DNA from: Burkholderiales bacterium | Lineage (GTDB): Bacteria > Pseudomonadota > Gammaproteobacteria > Burkholderiales > SG8-41 | Assembly: GCA_030683105.1 (NCBI GenBank) | Contig: JAUXMZ010000078.1 | Coordinates: 62,001 to 126,000, forward strand | DNA: 64,000 nucleotides | Reading direction: 5' to 3' | Part shown: in pieces, positions 1 to 5,509 of the stretch | Position numbering within the stretch: position 1 is the stretch's first letter | Layout: each line of letters opens with the position of its first letter | Position numbers and translations under genes: made by a program | Notes under the pieces: generated by a model | The model's input: the letters and a program-made list of their open reading frames with translations, nothing else | Database searches by the model: none | Told to the model about the DNA's origin: nothing

Positions 1-718
1 CTTCCTCGCTGAGAGTTGGTGGACCGGAAATCCATTCGCCGTTGATGCGGCTCTTATAGCCGTTCGCACCCTTGCCGTGCTGTCGCGGCACAACGGCTTC
101 GCGGAACCAGGTCTCGGCGAAGCGGCAGGCGATGCCGCCATGATGGCCCATGTCGCGGTAGAAATCGGCCGCGCCTTCCCACACGCAGATTGCGGCCAGG
201 TGCCTGGGCTGCAGCGAGGCCACCTGCCACTGGTTCATGCCGTAATAGGAGATGCCGTTGAGGCCGACCTTGCCGTTGGACCATGCCTGCACGCCCGCCC
301 AGTCGACGCAGATCGCGAAATCTTCCGCCTCGCGCCACGACCAGGGGTCGAGATAGCCGGGCGAGCGCCCCATGCCGCGCGAATCCACGCGCACGCAGAC
401 ATAGCCGTCCGGCACCCAGATTTCCGGGTCGACGAGTTCCCAGTTCTGATAGCGGTTCGACGAGCGTGCCAGAATGTTGGGAAAATGTTTTTCCAGCTTC
501 TGCCACTGATAGGGATAGCCGTCCTGGAAGTGCAGCCATTTGGCATAAGGCCCGTAACTGAGCAGGACCGGGTATTTGCCGTCCTTGACCGGACGGTAGA
601 CATCGGCGCGCAGCACGACGCCGTCTTCCATCCGGACCGGCACATCCCAATCGATGCGCATGCCGTCGCGCACCTCGGTACGGCATTGCGCGTCTGCGGC
701 TGCATAAATGCTGGTCAT
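1..718 (-). CDS. CocE/NonD family hydrolase, 5' part only
   Basis: Alpha/beta-hydrolase of the X-Pro dipeptidyl-peptidase S15/CocE family, cut by the left edge so only about 239 N-terminal residues are visible. The ATG at 718 is preceded by GGAGGG. Visible motifs: an N-terminal strand reading DGMRIDWDVPV, the segment VRVDSRGMGRS, and the nucleophile elbow GLNGISYYGMNQW, where the Ser in G-I-S-Y-Y is the expected catalytic serine. It is closely similar along its length to the complete 583-residue paralogue at 45634-47385 (shared WEGAADFYRDM-type block), so the missing part should hold the Asp, His and beta-jelly-roll C-domain. Family members cleave esters, amides or acyl-peptides; the substrate is unknown. 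The next gene upstream (VKOR) is on the same strand but 72 bp away. Confidence 0.9.
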   Translation of the reverse strand, partial: MTSIYAAADAQCRTEVRDGMRIDWDVPVRMEDGVVLRADVYRPVKDGKYPVLLSYGPYAKWLHFQDGYPYQWQKLEKHFPNILARSSNRYQNWELVDPEIWVPDGYVCVRVDSRGMGRSPGYLDPWSWREAEDFAICVDWAGVQAWSNGKVGLNGISYYGMNQWQVASLQPRHLAAICVWEGAADFYRDMGHHGGIACRFAETWFREAVVPRQHGKGANGYKSRINGEWISGPPTLSEE

Positions 719-790
719 GGTCGAACTCCCTCCGGAAGTTTTATAGCAAGATCACGTGATTTTCGGCGCAATGAATGCGTTCTTCCCCGG

Positions 791-1753
791 TTATTTTTTA
801 CTGGCTGACTCCGGGGACCACTTGAAGGCTGACAAGCGCGCCAGTTCGTCCAGGGCTACGACGCCGAAGTGGCGGCCGCCGCCGATGATCCACGTCGGAT
901 AGTCCTTGATGTCGTTCGTCACGCAGGCGAGATTGATCAGGCCGCCGCGCCCGTTCGGGGTGCATTCGATATAGGGCAACCGGTCGACGGAGGCCTCAAA
1001 CAATGCTTTCTGCTGCTGGCAGGACGGGCACCAGTACGTGCCATAAAAACGCGCGCCGGAATCGCGCAGGTGAATTGCGAGCGCTTTCGTGTACGGCTTC
1101 TCGGGCCCCGCCGCAGGGTCGAAAAGACCGCTGTAGTGCAGGGACAGCACGATCACGATCACGACGGCTAAACCGAGGGGGGTGGGCAGCGAATTGGCCC
1201 ATGTGTGCTCCGGCATCTGCGCGGGCCTGCGTACCAACATCAGAATCAGCAGCACGTTCATGATTCCGAAAGAGGCGAGGCAGTAGGCGCAGACAGCCTC
1301 GATCACGAACACCGAGACGGCGGCGAGATACCAGCTCACGGCGGCTCCAACGACGGCGACGATCAACGCAGCGTGCCAGGAACTCGGGCGGGTACGCAGA
1401 CGCCATGTAAAATGAGCAAGCAGCGCGTAAGTCAGGAAGCCCCAGAACGCAATCGGCACGCCGATCAAGGTGGACCAGCGGCTTTGCTGCACGAGGTCGC
1501 AATCGGAGGCCGCACCGCAAAAAGCGGGAAGCTCGCCAAACCACGCGGTGAACGTAAGGTAGGCCGTCAGCGCAAGTCCGGCCAGCACCAGTCCGAAAAG
1601 CCAGTTGTCGAGCGGATGCGGGCCGCGAACGCGGGAGGAAGTCTCCGCCACTCGCGGCTCGGCATGAGGCTTGGGCGCCTTGACCTTTTCCCCGGATTCC
1701 CGCTTGCCGGATCTGCGGTGCTTTCTTGACATGTTGTCATGCAGGATAGCCAT
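791..1753 (-). CDS. Vitamin K epoxide reductase (VKOR) fused to thioredoxin-like domain
   Basis: Inner-membrane disulfide-generating enzyme of the VKOR family, which oxidises a DsbA-type partner and passes electrons to quinone. After a basic N-terminus come about four membrane helices; the loop cysteines are in CGAASDC and the redox CXXC is CAYC. A soluble thioredoxin-like C-domain carries a second redox centre, WCPSC. This fusion is a common bacterial arrangement. The longest frame starts at a TTG (1771); I chose the ATG at 1753, and the ATG at 1732 (giving MSRKHRR) is equally possible because none has a strong ribosome site. A palindromic repeat (1786-1833) lies just upstream and may affect expression. 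Family call is firm; physiological partner unknown. Confidence 0.88.
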   Translation of the reverse strand: MAILHDNMSRKHRRSGKRESGEKVKAPKPHAEPRVAETSSRVRGPHPLDNWLFGLVLAGLALTAYLTFTAWFGELPAFCGAASDCDLVQQSRWSTLIGVPIAFWGFLTYALLAHFTWRLRTRPSSWHAALIVAVVGAAVSWYLAAVSVFVIEAVCAYCLASFGIMNVLLILMLVRRPAQMPEHTWANSLPTPLGLAVVIVIVLSLHYSGLFDPAAGPEKPYTKALAIHLRDSGARFYGTYWCPSCQQQKALFEASVDRLPYIECTPNGRGGLINLACVTNDIKDYPTWIIGGGRHFGVVALDELARLSAFKWSPESASKK

Positions 1754-1785
1754 AGAGGCAAGATCCCGCAAGTAACGACAGACTT

Positions 1786-1833
1786 AGAGCCCCTAACATA
1801 ATGAAACGCGTGTTTCATTATGTTAAGGGCTCT
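1786..1833. repeat. Short palindromic element (48 bp)
   Basis: Near-perfect palindrome beginning AGAGCCCCTAACATAATGAA and ending in its reverse complement with one mismatch, with a GCGT centre. It corresponds to the two terminal inverted repeats of the 267-bp element at 7256-7522 fused directly together. It lies between the VKOR gene start and the accessory region, and its GTTAGGGGCTCT end faces the VKOR start. Confidence 0.85.
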
Positions 1834-1893
1834 TAATCCCGGCGGTCTTCGAATGGCGCCGTTAACCGTCGATTGCAATATTCCTACCTGACT

Positions 1894-2018
1894 ATTGAGC
1901 GTTTCATAATGGATGACAGTCGGAACGCTCAATCCCCGACCCTCTGCTTCGCTTCAAGTGTTCCCTTGTCCCGGAAGGAGAGGGTGAGAATGGCACTAAT
2001 TCGCTGCCTCGAATTAGT
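1894..2018. repeat. Two small inverted repeats in intergenic DNA
   Basis: ATTGAGCGTT (1894-1903) is inverted at 1924-1933, and ACTAATTCG (1995-2003) is inverted at 2010-2018 as a tight hairpin with a 6-nt loop. The second sits just past the stop of the VF530 gene (minus strand) and could be its terminator, although no clear T-run follows. Between them is a GC-rich stretch resembling the CCCTCTCC-type repeats seen elsewhere in the window. Confidence 0.5.
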
Positions 2019-2024
2019 GAAAGC

Positions 2025-2249
2025 TCAATAATGGCCCTTGAACTGCAAGTACAGTTCTTCCACCTTTGCTCTTGCCCAGGGCGTTCGCCGCAAAAATCGC
2101 AGGCTCGAAGCGATACTCGGTTCGTGAGTGAAGCAGCGGATGGGGACTGCGTTGCCCATAGCCTCCCAGCCCAGGCCATCGACAAGATCAATCAGCATCT
2201 GCTCAAGGGTGATGCCGTGCAGCGGATTTTTGGGTTGGGATTGGGTCAT
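2025..2249 (-). CDS. VF530-type (DUF2132) small DNA-binding protein
   Basis: A 74-residue protein with the family's near-invariant blocks: NPLHGITLEQML, GWEAMG, IRCF, and PSIASSLRFLRRTPWARAKVE. VF530 from Vibrio gave the fold, a small alpha-helical module thought to bind DNA; its cellular role is not established. The ATG at 2249 gives MTQSQPKNP and fits family length; a longer in-frame start exists at 2261. It lies outside the att-bounded element described at 2699-7105, between it and VKOR, on the same strand as the next small gene. Confidence 0.85.
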   Translation of the reverse strand: MTQSQPKNPLHGITLEQMLIDLVDGLGWEAMGNAVPIRCFTHEPSIASSLRFLRRTPWARAKVEELYLQFKGHY

Positions 2250-2318
2250 TGCAAAAGGCACGGCCTGGGCTCGTGATGCCGATGCTCTGAATGTCGATAT
2301 ACCGCAGCTCGACTTCCG

Positions 2319-2510
2319 CTAATGGTCGATGCCCACGATGTCATCGGCTTCAAATTCATCCGGCACGGTGCCGTCGCCGGGGCCGGTGACCATGGCGGCC
2401 ATGCTGTCGCTCTGCTTCACGAAGTATTCAGCGCTGACGGGGTCATAGAAACGCTGACCGATGGCAACTTCGCTGAAGTTAATGCGGTGACGGGTGGGGT
2501 GATCGGTCAT
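2319..2510 (-). CDS. Conserved hypothetical small protein
   Basis: A 63-residue protein with the pattern FSEVAIGQRFYDPVSAEYFVK and an acidic end (DEFEADDIVGI). This small SH3-like style of protein recurs in proteobacterial accessory DNA and phage-like regions, but I cannot assign a function. The ATG at 2510 is preferred; the frame extends to a TTG at 2537. It is co-oriented with the VF530 gene 70 bp downstream, so the two may be co-transcribed. No membrane segment or signal peptide. Confidence 0.6.
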   Translation of the reverse strand: MTDHPTRHRINFSEVAIGQRFYDPVSAEYFVKQSDSMAAMVTGPGDGTVPDEFEADDIVGIDH

Positions 2511-2649
2511 GTCGAAGCGAAATGAAAGTGTATGCAACCCCTATTAGAACATAAGTGTAAGACGGGACCACTTCGTCACTCAAACCGGTTCCCGATTCCG
2601 TCGATACCGACCGCCAGAATTCATGTATTCCAACCCCCAGAAACACAAA

Positions 2650-2671
2650 AGCCCAACCGCGGGGCTGGGCT
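2650..2671. terminator. Possible hairpin terminator
   Basis: AGCCCA pairs with TGGGCT around a 10-nt loop and is preceded by an A-run. It lies 28 bp outside the left attachment repeat. Weak support. Confidence 0.3.
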
Positions 2672-2698
2672 AAGTGCAAGAACGGGTACAAAAAATTC

Positions 2699-2716
2699 TG
2701 GCTCCCCGAGCTGGGC
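2699..2716. other. Left attachment site (att) of the tRNA-Asn element
   Basis: TGGCTCCCCGAGCTGGGC matches 17 of 18 bases of the 3' end of tRNA-Asn at 7088-7105 (TGGCTCCCCGACCTGGGC, the complement of the CCA end and acceptor/T-arm). Directly inside it is AAATCTGGGCAC (2717-2728), the exact inverse of GTGCCCAGATTT (7067-7078) just inside the right copy. Joining the two ends therefore gives a core flanked by perfect 12-bp inverted arms, as expected of a recombinase-bound attP. Confidence 0.8.
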
Positions 2717-2800
2717 AAATCTGGGCACTGGCTGGAAGTCTTGAGGATGCCTTAACGTCCGCGTTCAGCCACGGCGAAGCGATCGGTCTGGAATGCGCGG

Positions 2801-3106
2801 TTAGGGGGCTTTTCGTGAAGCGGCCAGACGTTCATTTGCTGCTTGTATCGACTTCTGAAGGTTCAGTTCGGCCGGCAAGTGGTGGCGCAGGACTAGGGCG
2901 AGCACTGCGATGGCTCCGAAAAGTAAGACCAGAAGCGCTAATGCTGCTTTGGCTAGCCATGCCGTGGCTTCCGTGGTTACCGGTATCCATGCCAGCAGAA
3001 ACTCAGGAAGTGCAAATGCTCCTGCTGCGAGGACAAATGCAACGACTGCTGTCCACTTTGCAGTGAGTGTGGGCAGCATATTGGTTGCAAGTTCTGAGAG
3101 TGACAT
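2801..3106 (-). CDS. Small membrane protein of the integrated element
   Basis: A 101-residue protein with two hydrophobic helices (roughly residues 19-40 and 48-72, rich in Ala/Leu/Val) and a basic/amphipathic C-terminus (LQKSIQAANERLAASRKAP). The ATG at 3106 follows AAGGGG. I do not recognise the family. It is the second gene of a two-gene minus-strand unit with 3137-3358, divergent from the Rep unit. Small hydrophobic proteins next to a Rep_trans gene occur in filamentous-phage-like elements, but no Zot or classical coat gene is present, so a phage role is only a guess. Confidence 0.6.
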   Translation of the reverse strand: MSLSELATNMLPTLTAKWTAVVAFVLAAGAFALPEFLLAWIPVTTEATAWLAKAALALLVLLFGAIAVLALVLRHHLPAELNLQKSIQAANERLAASRKAP

Positions 3107-3136
3107 TCGACGAACCCCTTAACGAATGTTAAACAT

Positions 3137-3358
3137 CTACTTTCCCTTGAACCTTTTGTAATTGTATTCCGGGTCGTACTGGCGAGGGCTTACGCATTGG
3201 GCAAACATAATGGCTCTGGCTTCTATCGGGCCATAGCCGGATAGCTGCTCTGCCTGTTCTACGCAATCTTGGATGCGGCTTTCGTGAGCGTTATAACCAG
3301 CGGCAAAGCCAACAGCGCAACCAATTGCCACTGAAATGGCTAAAGTAGTCATGTCCAT
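3137..3358 (-). CDS. Small hydrophobic protein of the integrated element
   Basis: A 73-residue protein starting with a membrane helix or uncleaved signal anchor (TTLAISVAIGCAVGFAAGY) followed by a polar domain with two cysteines (IQDCVEQ and MFAQCVS) that could form a disulfide outside the cytoplasm. It lies 30 bp upstream of 2801-3106 on the same strand, so they are probably co-transcribed away from the candidate origin. No family recognised. Confidence 0.55.
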   Translation of the reverse strand: MDMTTLAISVAIGCAVGFAAGYNAHESRIQDCVEQAEQLSGYGPIEARAIMFAQCVSPRQYDPEYNYKRFKGK

Positions 3359-3402
3359 TAGTTTCGCCCTATGATCTGCGCCGTACGCTTTTGATTTTTT
3401 GT

Positions 3403-3425
3403 CCCCCGTTGGAGTAACACGGGGG
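3403..3425. repeat. GC hairpin CCCCCGT/ACGGGGG
   Basis: A 7-bp perfect stem with a 9-nt loop, next to a T-rich stretch (TTTTGATTTTTT). It lies in the divergent region between the two arms of the element, and may be a terminator or part of the replication origin. Confidence 0.45.
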
Positions 3426-3480
3426 CCTACGGATACAGGATGCCACAGTCCTGGGGATTATTAACCTCAATCATGCAAAG

Positions 3481-3559
3481 CGCATAAATCCACAGGAAGG
3501 TCCCGCAGCTGCGGCCTGCCGCACGCAAGAGCTGCGGGAGGTGCCTGTGGAGTTATGCG
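3481..3559. other. 79-bp hairpin, candidate rolling-circle replication origin
   Basis: Nested perfect stems: CGCATAA/TTATGCG, CCACAGG/CCTGTGG, TCCCGCAGCT/AGCTGCGGGA and TGCGGC/GCCGCA, all in register, with only 2- to 7-nt interruptions. It is intergenic, 80 bp from the promoter of the Rep operon. Rep_trans initiators nick a hairpin double-strand origin, so position and shape fit a dso, but the nick site is not identified. A cruciform regulatory site is the alternative. Confidence 0.55.
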
Positions 3560-3575
3560 TCTAGCGTGGGAATGC

Positions 3576-3634
3576 TTGACAGCCTCATAAATGACGAATA
3601 ACATTCATTTAGCTGTTATTTATCATTTATGAGG
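3576..3634 (+). promoter_or_regulatory. Promoter with overlapping palindromic operator
   Basis: TTGACA (3576-3581), 17 bp, TAACAT (3599-3604) is a good sigma-70 promoter. A palindrome CCTCATAAATGA (3583-3594) / TCATTTATGAGG (3623-3634), with an inner AATAAC/GTTATT, covers the spacer, the -10 and the ribosome site (the GAGG used by the ATG at 3640 is in the right arm). This fits autorepression by the first gene product or an mRNA hairpin hiding the start. Confidence 0.7.
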
Positions 3635-3639
3635 AAAAT

Positions 3640-4029
3640 ATGATCAAACCCGCTGATTTACATAAGGTTTGGGCCGCACCCGACAATACTCGGCTCACCT
3701 CGAAACAGCTTTCGTTTCGGCTTCCAGTGCACGTCGCGGCCAAGCTCTCGGCGCTGTGCGAGATGTTCCCAGAAAAGACGCGGACACAGCTTGTGGGCGA
3801 TCTGCTCGCGGCGGCCCTCGATGATTTCGAGCGTTCGTTTGAATCCATAAAAGGCCAATTCATATACGGTGACCATGAGACCGGCGAAGAGATTTATGAC
3901 GAAATCGGGCCTGTGAAAGAGTATCGCCGCCTTGCCGATCGCTATTATCGGGATCTTGAGATTGAACTCGGAAACGAGAACCCAAAATCACTTTTCGACC
4001 GCCCCGAACCGAAAAAGACTGACGAATAG
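3640..4029 (+). CDS. Putative RHH-like regulator, first gene of the Rep operon
   Basis: A 129-residue protein. Residues 20-60 (LTSKQLSFRLPVHVAAKLSALCEMFPEKTRTQLVGDLLAAAL) fit the strand-helix-helix pattern of ribbon-helix-helix DNA-binding proteins; the rest is acidic (DHETGEEIYDEI) and ends in a charged tail. The family is not recognised by name. It starts 6 bp after a palindromic operator that overlaps its own promoter, and its stop is directly followed by the Rep gene. The likely role is copy-number or autoregulation of the replication operon, inferred from position and fold pattern. Confidence 0.6.
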   Translation: MIKPADLHKVWAAPDNTRLTSKQLSFRLPVHVAAKLSALCEMFPEKTRTQLVGDLLAAALDDFERSFESIKGQFIYGDHETGEEIYDEIGPVKEYRRLADRYYRDLEIELGNENPKSLFDRPEPKKTDE

Positions 4030-4038
4030 GTGATTGCA

Positions 4039-5121
4039 ATGCCGAGCCCAGAATTCAAGCTGCTGCTGTTTGGCCACGATACCGTCCAATGCGCCTATTA
4101 CTTGCGCGCAGACGACGGCAGCGGCATTGATTTTGAGCGCCTCGCCATCGACCGGGAAGAGTTGCGGCTGTCGAAATTAAAAGAGCCCAAGGTGATCCAG
4201 CTCGGCAGCGAAGCCTTCCTGCTGGAACCCAACGGCAGCCGGTCCGGCTATCCCTTCATCATCAACAATCCCGCCTTCCGTATTGAATTCGGGGAATACA
4301 ACGTCCCATCTTTCTTTGTCACCTTCCGCAGCGAAGCCTTGTGGCGGGTTGGCACGCAGGCGCTGCATCAGCGGTTCATGAGCTGGGCGGAATCGCTCGG
4401 GTTCAGGCCGGACAAACCCGAAGGGCTGTCGCGGGTCGATTTCACCTTTGATTACGGCCTGCCGGTCATCGACTTTGACGAGGACAGCTTTGTCTCGCTC
4501 TCCAACAAGGACGCCAAGCACCGGGAAAACGGCAAGGTGCAAACCTTCCAGTTCGGCAGGGACGATATCGTGCTGCGGATTTATAACAAGGTGGCCGAGA
4601 TCAAGCAGCAGAGCAACAAAGTCTGGTTCTATGAACTCTGGGGCCGGGATTCCGATGTCTGGCGCATCGAGTGGCAGGTGCGGAAGGACGTGCTGCGGCG
4701 TTTCGGCATCCGCACCTTCAAAGACCTCGACGACCAGCAAGGCGACTTGCTGCGCTACCTCGCCGGAGAACACACCACGTTACGGGTTAAGGCAGAGGAC
4801 GGCAACCGCTCGCGTTGGCCGTTGCATCCGCTTTGGGTCGATCTGCAGGAGCAAATCAAGCGGTTTAATTGCACCGGCATCTACCGGGAAGTAAGCGAGA
4901 TGGGCGTACTCAATGAACGATTGATGCGCATGGCGATCAGCATCAACGGCTACCTCAAGCGCATTGCTGCTGTTCGTTGCCTGCAGCACAACGAGGACTT
5001 CATGCCGCATCGGGAAGCCTTGGTGCACTTGCAGAGGATGCTCGCCCAGGTGCACGACCCGCTCGACTGGCAACAGGATGTGCAAAAGCGCATCAAGCAC
5101 ATGCAGCTTGGGCGATGGTAA
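4039..5121 (+). CDS. Rep_trans-family rolling-circle replication initiator
   Basis: A 360-residue protein of the replication-initiation-factor type (Rep_trans, as in RstA and Gram-positive RCR plasmids). Seen: the core strand GLSRVDFTFDY (about residue 137), a following QTFQFGRDD-type strand, and LRIYNKVAEI (about 183), where the Tyr is the expected nicking nucleophile; then an alpha-rich C-domain. It would cut and religate the origin on one strand. GTG at 4030 directly abuts the upstream stop; the ATG at 4039 has TAGGTGA at better spacing. The next gene overlaps it by 7 bp. The candidate origin is the hairpin at 3481-3559. Such a gene in an integrated element implies a circular replicating form. 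Confidence 0.78.
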   Translation: MPSPEFKLLLFGHDTVQCAYYLRADDGSGIDFERLAIDREELRLSKLKEPKVIQLGSEAFLLEPNGSRSGYPFIINNPAFRIEFGEYNVPSFFVTFRSEALWRVGTQALHQRFMSWAESLGFRPDKPEGLSRVDFTFDYGLPVIDFDEDSFVSLSNKDAKHRENGKVQTFQFGRDDIVLRIYNKVAEIKQQSNKVWFYELWGRDSDVWRIEWQVRKDVLRRFGIRTFKDLDDQQGDLLRYLAGEHTTLRVKAEDGNRSRWPLHPLWVDLQEQIKRFNCTGIYREVSEMGVLNERLMRMAISINGYLKRIAAVRCLQHNEDFMPHREALVHLQRMLAQVHDPLDWQQDVQKRIKHMQLGRW

Positions 5122-5312
5122 CGCTGCAGCTCGTTCTCGACATGCTCAACGCCCACAAGAATCGGGTGTTGTTGGTTGCGCAAGCGGCCTTGCCTGAATC
5201 GCAGTTCCAAGCCTTCCGGCAGGTATTCTTAAATGAGTTTGGCAAGAGTGGTTTGGAATCGGAGTTGGCACGGGTTTTTACTGAGGACCGCAACGAGGAC
5301 CGGCATGGCTAG
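5115..5312 (+). CDS. Small hypothetical protein downstream of Rep
   Basis: A 65-residue protein starting at the ATG inside the Rep stop region (CGATGGTAA), a 7-bp overlap that suggests translational coupling. Two predicted helices (LQLVLDMLNAHKNRVLL and ESQFQAFRQVFLNEFGK) and a charged C-terminus; no membrane segment. Unrecognised. Its place between Rep and the recombinase makes a replication or excision accessory role plausible, without direct support. Confidence 0.5.
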   Translation: MVTLQLVLDMLNAHKNRVLLVAQAALPESQFQAFRQVFLNEFGKSGLESELARVFTEDRNEDRHG

Positions 5313-5351
5313 GGCAGGAACACATTATGCAAAAAAGGGGGTGCACCATGA

Positions 5352-5504
5352 GTGAACGAATTACACGACTACACAATTGCAGTCGATTTCAGGGATGATA
5401 TCGAGGCCGATTCGGTCACGGCTGGCGAATTACAATTGATTCGCGCCTACCTGCCGGATATTCTCAAGGAACTGACAATGCTGGCTCACAAGGACGAGGA
5501 GTAA
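5352..5504 (+). CDS. 50-residue hypothetical protein upstream of the recombinase
   Basis: A GTG start at 5352 is preceded by AAAAAAGGGGG at good spacing. The product is acidic (VNELHDYTIAVDFRDDIEAD, then ELQLIRAYLPDILKEL) with one clear amphipathic helix, and stops 5 bp before the recombinase ATG, so the two are probably coupled. An overlapping ATG at 5348 opens a frame that closes after 16 codons. Too short for family assignment; it could be a recombination directionality factor by position only. Confidence 0.5.
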   Translation: MNELHDYTIAVDFRDDIEADSVTAGELQLIRAYLPDILKELTMLAHKDEE

Positions 5505-5509
5505 AACCG

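Noticed and set aside
2801-3106. Filamentous-phage coat protein for the small hydrophobic gene
   Set aside because: Two helices and opposite orientation to Rep; no Zot, pIII or secretin-like genes, so a phage label is not supported.
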